DNA of 64,000 nucleotides from Microlunatus flavus (lineage in GTDB: Bacteria > Actinomycetota > Actinomycetes > Propionibacteriales > Propionibacteriaceae), in contig NZ_FOFA01000004.1 of assembly GCF_900110855.1 (NCBI RefSeq), forward strand, positions 1-64,000, read 5' to 3'. A program made the position numbers and the translations under genes. This document shows positions 26,042 through 34,521 of the stretch, piece by piece. The notes under the pieces were generated by a model that had not been told where the DNA came from, did no database searches, and saw only the letters and a program-made list of their open reading frames with translations. The first letter of the stretch is position 1; the number at the start of each line of letters is the position of its first letter.

Positions 26042-26569
26042 TCATGCTGGCCCGAGCGCGAGGTCGGGCACGGGGAGCACCGGGTGGGCGCTGCGGGTCT
26101 CGTGGCACCTCTCGCCCTCCGGGCTGCGCCACAGGATCGAGTACGTGAGCGTGGAGGACAGCCGGTCGCGCACCGCGGCGCTCTCCCGGCCCGCGTCTAC
26201 CCAGGCGTGCGCCGCGACGTCGGCCAGCCACCGCTCCAGCTCCGCGAACCGCGCCTGGAAGCTGGCGCCCGTCCCGACGAACTTCTCGGCGTGCTCCACC
26301 GACGCGCTCTCCCCCGAGCTGGCCGTGAGGGTCGCGGTGAGCTCGACCTCGCGGGCCGCGGACCCGCGGCTGGCGTTGGAGACGAGCAGCACGCCCGGCT
26401 CGGCCCACTGCAGCGCCCAGCCGGACGCCTCGACGCGACGGGCGGCGGTCACCGCGGAGTCGACCCGGCGGCGCTGACGGCGGTCGCGGCGCGCGACGAG
26501 GCCGAGGATCACGGTGGTCTTGACCGCCACGACGCCGCCCACGACCACCAGCAGCGTGGTGGCGTCCAT
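26042..26569 (-). CDS. Membrane-anchored protein of unknown function
   Basis: The 175-residue protein has one N-terminal transmembrane helix (about 4-24: TLLVVVGGVVAVKTTVILGLV) followed by a basic RRDRRQRRR stop-transfer, so the rest is probably cytoplasmic. The soluble part has a beta-rich stretch (EVELTATLTASSGES) and a helical middle (FAELERWLADVAAHAWVDAGR). I recognise no family. It is on the same strand as DoxX (149 bp) and fdhD (94 bp). Confidence 0.6.
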   Translation of the reverse strand: MDATTLLVVVGGVVAVKTTVILGLVARRDRRQRRRVDSAVTAARRVEASGWALQWAEPGVLLVSNASRGSAAREVELTATLTASSGESASVEHAEKFVGTGASFQARFAELERWLADVAAHAWVDAGRESAAVRDRLSSTLTYSILWRSPEGERCHETRSAHPVLPVPDLALGPA

Positions 26570-26663
26570 GCCCGGGATGCTAGGTCGGATCCTGACGAGC
26601 GGGGAGGAATTCGCTGAAAGACGCTCGGACGCCCCTGCGCCGAGACGCTCCGGGCGAGCGCCC

Positions 26664-27515
26664 TCAGCCGACCGGGACGGCTCCCACGGCGGCGAGGTCG
26701 AGGCGCTCGGGGTGCGTGTAGACGTTCATCGAGTCGCCGCGCACGAAGGCCACGAGCGTGAGCCCGGCCTCGTCCGCGAGCTCGACGGCGAGCGAGCTGG
26801 GCGCGGAGACCGCGATCAACAGCTCGGCCCCGGCGAGCACCGCCTTCTGGGTCAGCTCGTACGACGCCCGGCTCGAGACGACCAGCGCGCAGCCGGTCAA
26901 CGGCAGCCGGCCCTCGCGCATCGCCCAGCCCACGACCTTGTCGAGGGCGTTGTGGCGCCCGACGTCCTCCCGGACGCAGACGAGCGCTCCGTCGGCGTCG
27001 AGGAGCCCGGCCGCGTGCAGCCCACCGGTCTTGTCGAAGGCCCGCTGCTGCTCGCGCAGCAGGTCCGGTGCGCGCAGCACCCGCTCGACGGGGAGCGGCT
27101 CGCGCCAGGTCGTCGGGTGCCGTCGCGCGGTGACCACCTGGTCGATGGACGTGGTCCCGCACAGCCCGCAGGCGCTGTTCACCACGACCTGGCGCAGCGG
27201 CCCCTCGGCCGCGACGCCGGGCGCGAGGCTCACGTCGAGGACGTTGTAGGTGTTGTGGCCCTCGGCGTCGGTCCCGGCGCAGTAGCGGGCCAGCAGCACG
27301 TCGGAGGCGTCGCGCACGATGCCCTCGGAGTGCAGCAGCCCGTGCACCAGGTCGATGTCGTCACCCGGCGTGCGCATCGTCACCAGGTACGCCTCGCCCC
27401 CGAGGCGCACCTCGAGCGGCTCCTCCACGGCGAGCGTGTCGCTGCGGCGCGAGACCCGCCCGTCGGGCCCGGTGCGGACCTTGACGACCGGCCGCGTGCG
27501 CGTGAGGCGTCCCAT
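26664..27515 (-). CDS. fdhD: Formate dehydrogenase accessory sulfurtransferase FdhD
   Basis: The 283-residue protein transfers sulfur from a cysteine desulfurase to the molybdenum cofactor for formate dehydrogenase activity. It has the conserved SACGLCGTTS segment with the CxxC catalytic pair, EDVGRHNALDKVVGWAM, and SSRASYELTQKAVLAGAELLIAVSAPSSLAVELA. ATG 27515 begins directly at the family N-terminus; longer frames overlap the divergent small gene. No formate dehydrogenase gene is in the window. Confidence 0.95.
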   Translation of the reverse strand: MGRLTRTRPVVKVRTGPDGRVSRRSDTLAVEEPLEVRLGGEAYLVTMRTPGDDIDLVHGLLHSEGIVRDASDVLLARYCAGTDAEGHNTYNVLDVSLAPGVAAEGPLRQVVVNSACGLCGTTSIDQVVTARRHPTTWREPLPVERVLRAPDLLREQQRAFDKTGGLHAAGLLDADGALVCVREDVGRHNALDKVVGWAMREGRLPLTGCALVVSSRASYELTQKAVLAGAELLIAVSAPSSLAVELADEAGLTLVAFVRGDSMNVYTHPERLDLAAVGAVPVG

Positions 27516-27597
27516 GGCGTCATCCTGGCACCGGGCGCCAACGCCCGCCTGCGGACGAGGTCGGTCCGCGGGCGAACGACGAGAGACGGGACCCCCG

Positions 27598-27843
27598 ATG
27601 GACCTCACCCAGTGGCTGACGCGCCTCGCCGAGGAGCTCGGTGTCGCCGACGCCGTCCCCGACGAGGGCTCGACCCGCGACCTCCTCGACCTCACCCGCG
27701 AGGCGGCGCACGGCGTCGAACGCGTCGCCGGCCCGCTGACGACCTTCCTCGTCGGCGTCGCGGTGGGCCGCGGGGCCGACCCGACGGCCGCGACCCAGGC
27801 CGCCGCCGCGCTCCTCGACGAGCCCGCGCCCAGCGACAACTAA
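27598..27843 (+). CDS. DUF6457 protein
   Basis: The 81-residue acidic, helical protein is of the DUF6457 type: MDLTQWLTRLAEELGV, STRDLLDLTREAAHGVERVAGPLTTFLVGVAVGRG, then an Ala-rich tail. The domain is often fused to, or near, molybdopterin guanylyltransferase (MobA) in actinobacteria. Here it is divergent from fdhD, which supports a molybdenum-cofactor link by context. ATG 27598 has AGAGACGGGA upstream. SURF1 starts 10 bp after its stop. Confidence 0.8.
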   Translation: MDLTQWLTRLAEELGVADAVPDEGSTRDLLDLTREAAHGVERVAGPLTTFLVGVAVGRGADPTAATQAAAALLDEPAPSDN

Positions 27844-27853
27844 CCTGGACGAC

Positions 27854-28633
27854 GTGCGCCGCCTGTGGGTCCGATGGGCCCTGCTCATCGCCTTCGTCGC
27901 GGCGCTGGGCACCGCCTTCGTCAACCTCGGCGAGTGGCAGCTCGACCGCCTGCACCAGCGCCGGGAGCGCAACACCTCCACGGTCAGCAACGAGGAGCGC
28001 CCCGTCCGTCCGTGGGACGAGGTGTTCACCCGCCAGATCACCGACGCCGACCAGTGGCAGCGGGTGAGCGCGACCGGAACCTTCGACGCCGCGCACCAGT
28101 TCGTGGTGCGCTACCGCAGCAGCGGCGACACCGACGGCTACGAGGTGGTCACGCCGCTGCGCACCTCGGCCGGCACCGTCCTGGTCGACCGCGGCATCGT
28201 CTCCGTCAGCACCGGCTCCCAGATCCCCTCCACCGCGCCCGCGCCGCCGGCGGGCCAGGTCACGGTGGTCGGCCACGTCCGTCGCGACGAGGAGGGCAAG
28301 GCCTCGGCCCGCACCCCGGTGAACGGCTCGATGCGGCTCATCGACTCCTCCACCCTGGCGGCGTCGCTGCCCTACCCCGTCGCCGACGGCTACATCGGCC
28401 TGCTCACCGTCGACCCGCCGCAGACCGGCGGCTTCCAGCCCGTGGCGCTGCCCGAGATCTCCGACGGACCGCACTTCTGGTACGCCGTGCAGTGGTTCAT
28501 GTTCACCGGCATCGGCCTGCTGGGCGTGTTCGTGTTCATCCGCGGCGACCTGCGCGAGCGGCGCACGGGCAGCCGCAAGTCCACGCCGGAAGGCGGGCCC
28601 AAGCGCCCCGAGCTCACCTCGAGCGGGGTCTGA
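27854..28633 (+). CDS. SURF1 family cytochrome oxidase assembly protein
   Basis: The 259-residue membrane protein has an N-terminal transmembrane helix (WALLIAFVAALGTAFVNLGEWQL), a large extracytoplasmic loop with YEVVTPLRTSAGTVLVDRG and VVGHVRRDEEGK, and a C-terminal helix (HFWYAVQWFMFTGIGLLGVFVFI) that carries the Y-A-x-Q-W family signature. SURF1 helps insert heme a into cytochrome aa3 oxidase. It starts at GTG, 10 bp after the DUF6457 gene. Confidence 0.92.
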   Translation: MRRLWVRWALLIAFVAALGTAFVNLGEWQLDRLHQRRERNTSTVSNEERPVRPWDEVFTRQITDADQWQRVSATGTFDAAHQFVVRYRSSGDTDGYEVVTPLRTSAGTVLVDRGIVSVSTGSQIPSTAPAPPAGQVTVVGHVRRDEEGKASARTPVNGSMRLIDSSTLAASLPYPVADGYIGLLTVDPPQTGGFQPVALPEISDGPHFWYAVQWFMFTGIGLLGVFVFIRGDLRERRTGSRKSTPEGGPKRPELTSSGV

Positions 28634-28688
28634 GGCGTGGACCTCGGGCTCGGCGGCCGGGCGAGCGCCTACCGCACCCGGTGACCCG

Positions 28689-29561
28689 GTGCGCCTGGGC
28701 GTTCGGCCGGTGAGCCTCGCCGACGTCGTCGACCTGCTCGCCTGCCCGGCCTGCGCGGCGCAGGACCTACCCGACTCGGGCCTGACGCTGGACGACCGCA
28801 CGCTGCGCTGCGACCGGGGCCACGCGTACGACGTCGCCCGCCAGGGCCACGTGAACCTCCTCGGCCGCGCCGCGCCCCGCAACGCCGACACCGCGGAGAT
28901 GGTCGCCGCGCGCGAGCGGTTCCTCGGCGGGGGCGCGTACGACGTCGTGGCCGACGCGCTGGCCGACGCCGTGCTGCGGAACGGTCCACCCGCGCCCGCC
29001 GTGCTCGACGTGGGCGCCGGTCCGGGCTTCTACCTGGGGCGCGTCCTGGAGGCGCTCGCGGCGACGGGCCGCACGGGACGGGGCCTGGCCGTCGACGTGT
29101 CGGCCTTCGCCGCGCGACGTGCGGCCAAGGTACCCGGGGTGGGTGCGGTCGTCGCCGACGCGTGGGCCCGCTGGCCGCTGCGCACGGCCTCGGTGGACGT
29201 CGGGCTGAGCGTCTTCGCGCCCCGCCGGCCCGACGAGCTGGCGCGGGTGCTCACGCCGGGCGGGACCGCCGTGGTGGTGAGCCCGCTGCCCGATCACCTG
29301 GCCGGCCTGCGGGCCGCGCGTGACCTGCTGGACGTGGAGCCCGGCAAGCAGGAGCGGCTGGCGGCGACGTTCGGCGAGCACCTCGAGCCCGTCGCGGAGA
29401 CCGACGTCCGTCACACCGTCCTCGTCGACCCCGCGTCCGCGGACGACCTGGTGGCCATGGGTCCGAACGCGTTCCACAGCGGGGTGACGCAGGACGGGTC
29501 CGCGCGTCGGGCGACAACGGTGGACGTCGCGGTGCGCGTCGGCGTCTGGCGTCACCCCTGA
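28689..29561 (+). CDS. 23S rRNA (guanine-N1)-methyltransferase, RlmA/TlrB type
   Basis: The 290-residue methyltransferase has an N-terminal zinc ribbon (CPAC near residue 20, then CDRGH near residue 43) followed by the RlmA signature DVARQGHVNLLG. The class I SAM fold follows: VLDVGAGPGFYLGRVL (motif I), VVADAWARWPLRTASVDVGLSVFAP, and LTPGGTAVVVSP. RlmA-I methylates G745 and RlmA-II (TlrB) methylates G748 of 23S rRNA; I cannot separate them. GTG 28689 and GTG 28710 are both possible starts; the second begins seven residues later. Confidence 0.88.
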   Translation: MRLGVRPVSLADVVDLLACPACAAQDLPDSGLTLDDRTLRCDRGHAYDVARQGHVNLLGRAAPRNADTAEMVAARERFLGGGAYDVVADALADAVLRNGPPAPAVLDVGAGPGFYLGRVLEALAATGRTGRGLAVDVSAFAARRAAKVPGVGAVVADAWARWPLRTASVDVGLSVFAPRRPDELARVLTPGGTAVVVSPLPDHLAGLRAARDLLDVEPGKQERLAATFGEHLEPVAETDVRHTVLVDPASADDLVAMGPNAFHSGVTQDGSARRATTVDVAVRVGVWRHP

Positions 29562-29589
29562 GGGACCGTCCGGGCACGCCGCGCGGGCG

Positions 29590-30042
29590 TCAGCCCTTCT
29601 TGCCCTTCTTGGCGGTCTTCTTCGCGTCCGCCTTCTTCTTGGGCTTGTCGTCCTTGGCGGCCTTGGCCTTCACGCCCTTGTCGCCGTTCTTGTCGGCGGC
29701 CTTCTCGGTGGCCTTCTCGGCGGCCTTCTTGGTGGCCTTCGCCTTGGTCCGCTCGGGCGACGCGCCCTCGGTCACCGCGCCCAAGGCCGGCCCCGGCTGC
29801 TCGACGACGTCGCGCCGCGGCCCGCGGGTCGCGCCCCCGCGACCGCGGAGGCTGGCCCCGGACTCCTTGAGCACGCCGTGCACGAAGCCGTACGACCGGC
29901 CCGTGTCCTGGGCGATCGAGCGGATGCTCTCGCCCCCGGCGTACCGCTCCCCGAACGACGCGGCCAACGACGAACGTTGGTCGCCGGTGATCCGGGCCCC
30001 CTTCGTCAGGGCTCCCGCAGTCCCGTCCGACGCCTCGGCCAT
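29590..30042 (-). CDS. Helix-turn-helix protein with histone H1-like lysine-rich tail
   Basis: The 150-residue protein has two parts. Residues 14-76 form the small actinobacterial HTH family domain (RITGDQRSSLAASFGERYAGG, SIRSIAQDTGRSYGFVH, SGASLRGRGGATRG). Such proteins are usually about 70 residues. Here the last 54 residues add a low-complexity tail with 21 lysines in KK/KA/EK repeats, like histone H1 or HupB tails, suggesting non-specific DNA or RNA binding. ATG 30042 is chosen because sequence upstream is Arg/Pro-rich and not conserved in type. It lies 156 bp downstream of the ABC-F gene on the same strand. Confidence 0.75.
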   Translation of the reverse strand: MAEASDGTAGALTKGARITGDQRSSLAASFGERYAGGESIRSIAQDTGRSYGFVHGVLKESGASLRGRGGATRGPRRDVVEQPGPALGAVTEGASPERTKAKATKKAAEKATEKAADKNGDKGVKAKAAKDDKPKKKADAKKTAKKGKKG

Positions 30043-30198
30043 GAGCACCCCCCTGCTCCGGGACGCCCGGAAGCGCCTGCCGGCCGGCAGGGCCCCGACG
30101 TCACGCTCGTGATCGTTGTCGATCAAGCATCATCCAAGCACCCGGGCGTGACGCAGCGCACGCGGGGCCACCCCGCGCGGGCTCGGCGGCGGGCGCGC

Positions 30199-31797
30199 TC
30201 AGGCCAGCGAGACCAGCTCGGCGTACTCCGGGCTCCAGAGGTCCTCCGTGCCGTCGGGCAGCAGCAGGACGCGGTCGGGGTCGAGCGCGTGCACCGCGCC
30301 CTCGTCGTGGGTGACGAGCACGACGGCACCGGCGTAGGTCTTGATCGCGTTGAGGACCTCTTCGCGGGAGGCCGGGTCCAGGTTGTTCGTCGGCTCGTCG
30401 AGGAGCAGCACGTTGGCGCTGGAGACGACGAGCGAGGCCAGGGCCAGCCGCGTCTTCTCCCCGCCGGACAGCACCCGCACCGGCTTGTCGACGTCGTCGC
30501 CGCTGAAGAGGAACGACCCGAGGACCTTGCGGACATCGGTCTCACCCAGCTGCGGAGCCGCGGTCTTCATGTTCTCGAGCACGGTGCGCGCGGTGTCGAG
30601 CGTCTCGTGCTCCTGCGCGTAGTAGCCGAGCCGCAGGCCGTGGCCGGGCTTCACGCCGCCGGTGTCGGACTCCTCGAGCCCGGCGAGGATGCGCAGCAGC
30701 GTGGTCTTGCCGGCACCGTTCAGGCCGAGGATGACGACCTGCGAGCCCTTGTCGATCGCCAGGTCGACGCCGGTGAAGATCTCGAGCGACCCGTACGTCT
30801 TGGACAGGCCCTCCGCCGTGAGCGGCGTCTTGCCGCACGCCGCGGGCTCGGGGAACCTGATCCGCGCGACCTTGTCCTGGACGCGCTCGCCCTCGATCCC
30901 GGCGCGGAGCTTGTCGGCCCGCTTGGCCATGTTCTGCGCCGCCGTCGCCTTCGTCGCCTTGGCCCGCATCTTGTCGGCCTGCGCCATCAGGGTGTCGGCC
31001 TTGCGCTCGGCGTTCTGCCGCTCGCGGCGCCGGCGCTTCTCGTCGGTCTCGCGCTGCTGGAGGTAGCGCTTCCAGCCCATCGCGTACACGTCGAGCTCGG
31101 CGCGGTTGGCGTCGAGGTGGAAGACCTTGTTGACGGTGGCGTCGAGCAGGCCGACGTCGTGGCTGATGACGAGCAGGCCGCCGGAGTGACCGGCCAGGAA
31201 CGTCCGCAGCCAGGAGATCGAGTCCGCGTCGAGGTGGTTCGTCGGCTCGTCGAGCAGCATCGTCGACGCCCCGGAGAAGAGGATGCGGGCCAGCTCGACA
31301 CGGCGGCGCTGACCGCCGGAGAGCGTGCGCAGCGGCTGGTCGAGGACGCGCTGCGGGAGCCCGAGGTTCGCCGCGATCCGGGCGGCCTCGGCCTCGGCGG
31401 CGTAGCCACCGCCGGCGGCCAGCTCGGCCTCGGCGCGGGCGTACGTGGCCATGGCGCGCTCGGCCTCGGCCGGGTCGTCGCTCGCCATCGCGACGCCGGC
31501 CTTCTCGAGGCGCGCGATGGCCACGTCCAGGCCGCGGGCGGAGAGGATCCGGTTGCGGGCGAGGACCTCGGGGTCGCCGGTGCGCGGGTCCTGCGCGAGG
31601 TAGCCGACGTCCCCGGTCCGGGTGACCGAACCGGCCGCCGGTGCCGTCTCGCCGGACAGGATCCGGGTCAGCGTGGTCTTGCCGGCGCCGTTGCGCCCGA
31701 CGAGACCGACCTTGTCGCCGTCGGCGATCTGGAAGGACGCGCCACCGACCAGCAGGCGCGCACCCGCACGCACCTCGAGGTCCTTCGCGACCAGCAT
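30199..31797 (-). CDS. ABC-F family ribosome-associated ATPase
   Basis: The 532-residue soluble protein has two ABC domains: Walker A GRNGAGKTT and GLNGAGKTT; signatures LSGGQRRRVELARIL and LSGGEKTRLALASLV; Walker B MLLDEPTNHLD and LLLDEPTNNLD. The linker between them is long, basic and coiled (RETDEKRRRRERQNAERKAD and following), as in ABC-F translation factors that act on the ribosomal E site. There are no membrane segments. It may give intrinsic antibiotic tolerance or be a housekeeping factor such as EttA/Uup; the short sequence cues do not decide. Confidence 0.93.
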   Translation of the reverse strand: MLVAKDLEVRAGARLLVGGASFQIADGDKVGLVGRNGAGKTTLTRILSGETAPAAGSVTRTGDVGYLAQDPRTGDPEVLARNRILSARGLDVAIARLEKAGVAMASDDPAEAERAMATYARAEAELAAGGGYAAEAEAARIAANLGLPQRVLDQPLRTLSGGQRRRVELARILFSGASTMLLDEPTNHLDADSISWLRTFLAGHSGGLLVISHDVGLLDATVNKVFHLDANRAELDVYAMGWKRYLQQRETDEKRRRRERQNAERKADTLMAQADKMRAKATKATAAQNMAKRADKLRAGIEGERVQDKVARIRFPEPAACGKTPLTAEGLSKTYGSLEIFTGVDLAIDKGSQVVILGLNGAGKTTLLRILAGLEESDTGGVKPGHGLRLGYYAQEHETLDTARTVLENMKTAAPQLGETDVRKVLGSFLFSGDDVDKPVRVLSGGEKTRLALASLVVSSANVLLLDEPTNNLDPASREEVLNAIKTYAGAVVLVTHDEGAVHALDPDRVLLLPDGTEDLWSPEYAELVSLA

Positions 31798-32104
31798 CTT
31801 CGTTCCTCAGTCCTTGTCGGGGCGTGCCTCACCCGCGCGAGGTGCGCGGGGGCCAGGAGCGTGCAGCGCCGACGGCGCTCCCGTTGTTCCCGGCCTCGGG
31901 GGGACGCACCCGGGGGCGCAGGTCCTCCGGTCGACGCCCGGGGCTCCCCCGCCTGGGCGGCGCGGGAGCACGACCACCTAGGCTACCGGGCCCGGGCGGG
32001 GTGCGGCACCGCTCGCAGCACGTCCCCGGACCCTCGCGAGCGCGCGGACGTTCCGTCAGGATGTGTCCGCCGACGGCTCACCGCGCCGCGGCGGAGGAGG
32101 CGAC
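31798..32104. other. Intergenic region between ABC-F and ltrA genes
   Basis: This 307-bp divergent gap holds the ABC-F ribosome binding site (minus-strand GAGGAACG) and, at the right end, GGAGGAGG at 32093-32100 for ltrA. TAGGCTACC near 31979 could be a plus-strand -10 with leader. No coding sequence or strong hairpin is evident; it is mostly G/C-rich simple sequence. Confidence 0.4.
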
Positions 32105-33412
32105 GTGACCGAGGTGACCGTCGACCTGCGGCGTCAGCTGCGCCAGGAGCTGCGCCACCGGATCCGCCCCATGACGGGGCGCGACCCCGACCAGCGCGAC
32201 CGCCGGACGACGCCGCTCGAGCTGCTCTACGACCTCGTCTACGTGATCGCCTTCGGGGCCGCCGCCGAGCAGCTGGCCGAGCAGCTCGGCGAGGGGCACG
32301 TGGCCGGGGGGGTGGGGGCGTACGTCTTCGCCGTCTTCTCGATCACCTGGGCCTGGACGAGCTTCACCTGGTTCTCCTCGGCGTACGGCAACGACGACGC
32401 GCTGTTCCGGGTGGCCACCCTCGTGCAGATGGCCGGGGTCGTGGTGCTGACCTTCGGGCTGCCGGCCAGCTTCGAGGCCGCGGCCGAGGGCGAGAACCCC
32501 AACGCGCTGCTGATGGTGATCGGCTACGTCGTCATGCGCGTCCCCCAGCTCGCGCTGTGGCTCAGGGCGGCTGCCCAGGACCCGCGCCACCGCCGCACCG
32601 CCCGCTGCTACGCCCTCGTCGTCGGCGTCGTCCAGGTCTGCTGGGTGCTGACCGCGGTCGTGCACGCCCCGCTCGCGGTGACCGTGGCCGCGCTGGTGGT
32701 GCTGGCGCTGGCCGAGATCCTGGCCCCGGTGCTGATCGAGCGCCGCCTCGGCCGGCTGCCCTGGAACGCCGGGCACGTCGCCGAGCGGTTCAGCCTGCTC
32801 ACGCTGATCACCCTCGGCGAGGTCGTCGCGGCGACCACCAGCGCGGTGGGTGCGCTCGTCGGCGAGCGCGGCTGGTCCGTCCCGGCGGTGGTCATCGTGT
32901 CGTCCGGGCTGCTGCTGACGGGCGCCCTGTGGTGGGCCTACTTCCTCGTGCCCTCGCAGCTGGTGCTGCAGCGCTGGCCGAGGCGCACGTTCGCCTGGCG
33001 CACCGTGCACCTGCCGCTGTTCGGGGCGCTCGCCGCCGTCGGCGCGGGCCTGCGGGTCGCGACGGTGGCGGTGGAGCGCGGCGAGCTGTCGCTGCTCGAC
33101 GTCGCCCTGGCCCTCGCGGTGCCGGTCGCGGCGGTGGTGGTCGTGGTCTACCTGCTCTGGAGCGTGCTCACGCACACGTGGGACGCGAGCCACGTCCCGC
33201 TGTTCGTCCTCTGCCTGCTGCCGCTGGCGGCGGCCGTGGTCGTCGGGGTGACCGCGGACGGCGACGCACGCTTCGACCTCGAGCAGCCCGGCGACCTCAC
33301 GGCCCTGGTGGCCGTGACGGCGCTGGTCGCCCTGTCCGGGGTCGTCGAGGTCGTCGGGCACGAGCGGGTCGGCTACCGCCACACGCTGCAGGCCGTCGAC
33401 CGCAGCAGCTGA
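32105..33412 (+). CDS. Low temperature requirement protein A (LtrA) family membrane protein
   Basis: The 435-residue protein has about twelve hydrophobic segments and the LtrA hallmarks TTPLELLYDLVYVIAFGAAAEQLA near the N-terminus, FSITWAWTSFTWFSSAYGNDDALFR, and ERFSLLTLITLGEVVAATTSAV in the middle. The family was named from a Listeria cold-growth mutant and has no proven biochemical activity. GTG 32105 (GGAGGAGG upstream) is used; a longer in-frame ATG at 32063 lacks a binding site. It is convergent with the lacI-type gene. Confidence 0.87.
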   Translation: MTEVTVDLRRQLRQELRHRIRPMTGRDPDQRDRRTTPLELLYDLVYVIAFGAAAEQLAEQLGEGHVAGGVGAYVFAVFSITWAWTSFTWFSSAYGNDDALFRVATLVQMAGVVVLTFGLPASFEAAAEGENPNALLMVIGYVVMRVPQLALWLRAAAQDPRHRRTARCYALVVGVVQVCWVLTAVVHAPLAVTVAALVVLALAEILAPVLIERRLGRLPWNAGHVAERFSLLTLITLGEVVAATTSAVGALVGERGWSVPAVVIVSSGLLLTGALWWAYFLVPSQLVLQRWPRRTFAWRTVHLPLFGALAAVGAGLRVATVAVERGELSLLDVALALAVPVAAVVVVVYLLWSVLTHTWDASHVPLFVLCLLPLAAAVVVGVTADGDARFDLEQPGDLTALVAVTALVALSGVVEVVGHERVGYRHTLQAVDRSS

Positions 33413-33452
33413 GCCGCACCAGCCGGCTCGCTGCCGCGGGGGCCGCTCGCCC

Positions 33453-34496
33453 TCAGGCCGTCGTGCGGGGCGGTGCGGTGGAGGCCCGGACCACGAGCTC
33501 GGTGGCGAGCTCGACGTGGTGGGACTCGAGCTGCTCGCGCGCGGCGAGCCGCATCGCGGTCACGAGCGCCATGCGCCCCATCTCGCGCAGCGGCTGGCGG
33601 ACCGTGGTCAGCGGCGGGGACAGCACGCCCGCGACCGCGGTGTCGTCGAAGCCGACGACGCTGAGGTCCTCGGGCACGCGGATGCCGCGGCGCCGCGCGG
33701 CCTCGAGCACACCCGCGGCGATCTCGTCGGTCGCGGCGAAGACGCCGGTCGGCGGGACCTCGAGGTCGAGCAGCACGCCGCCCGCCGCGACGCCGGCGGC
33801 GTACTCGTACGTGCCGAGCCGCACGTACGCCTCGGGCACCTCGATCCCGGCGGCCTCGCACGCCGCCCGGAACCCGTGGGTGCGGGCCTGGCTGAAGGCC
33901 GCGCTCGGGTCGCAGCCGATGTAGCCGACGCGGCGGTGGCCGAGCTCGATCAGGTGCTGGGTGGCGGCGAGCCCGCCGGAGAAGTTCGTGGTGCCGACGC
34001 TCGCCACCTCCTTGCGGGGCGGGCTGAGCGGGTCGATGACGACGAGCGGCACGCCGGCGCGGACCAGCGCGCCGAGGTCGCCGTGCTGGCCGTCGTCGAC
34101 CACGTCGATCACGGCGCGGCGGCCGCGGTCGGCCAGCTCGCGGGCCCAGGCGGCCGGTCGCAGCGCGCCGGGGCTCGGCTGGCGCCGGGGCCGCACGCTG
34201 ACGCTCACGGCGATGCCGCGCTCGCCGCCGGACTCGACGACGCCCTCGAGGATCGCCGTCGTGTACGCGGTCAGCGGGCCGTGGAAGACGAGCTCGACGG
34301 TGTGCTGGGTGGTCTCGGCCTCGGGGCTCTCGGCGCGGCGCGCGACGTAGTCGTGCGCGGCCAGCAGGCTCTCGACCCGGGCGCGGGTCTCGGGTCCGAC
34401 GTCGGAGCGCCCGTTGAGCACCTTGGACACCGTCGCGACCGAGACGCCGGCGGAGGCCGCGACCCGGGCCAGGGTCGTCGTCCGGCCTTCCTGCAC
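33453..34496 (-). CDS. LacI-family transcriptional regulator of the xylo-oligosaccharide locus
   Basis: The 347-residue repressor has an N-terminal LacI HTH and hinge (TLARVAASAGVSVATVSKVLNGRSDVGPETRARVESLLAAHDYV, residues 5-50) and a periplasmic-binding-protein-like sensor domain (VELVFHG, VPLVVIDPLS, HRRVGYIGCDPSAAFSQARTHGFRAA, PTGVFAATDEIAAGVLEAARRRG, LSVVGFDDTAVAGVLSPPLTTVRQP). It lies 25 bp downstream of the GH3 gene and near a xylose isomerase operon, so xylose or xylobiose are likely inducers. Streptomyces BxlR is a reasonable analog. The palindrome at 37001-37023 is its most likely binding site. Confidence 0.9.
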   Translation of the reverse strand: MQEGRTTTLARVAASAGVSVATVSKVLNGRSDVGPETRARVESLLAAHDYVARRAESPEAETTQHTVELVFHGPLTAYTTAILEGVVESGGERGIAVSVSVRPRRQPSPGALRPAAWARELADRGRRAVIDVVDDGQHGDLGALVRAGVPLVVIDPLSPPRKEVASVGTTNFSGGLAATQHLIELGHRRVGYIGCDPSAAFSQARTHGFRAACEAAGIEVPEAYVRLGTYEYAAGVAAGGVLLDLEVPPTGVFAATDEIAAGVLEAARRRGIRVPEDLSVVGFDDTAVAGVLSPPLTTVRQPLREMGRMALVTAMRLAAREQLESHHVELATELVVRASTAPPRTTA

Positions 34497-34521
34497 GACG
34501 CCACCCTCCCGGAGTCCGGCG

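Noticed and set aside
29878-33924. A 1348-codon open frame on the plus strand
   Set aside because: It runs antisense to the ABC-F and HTH genes and then out of frame with ltrA. It shows no recognisable protein and no ribosome binding site.
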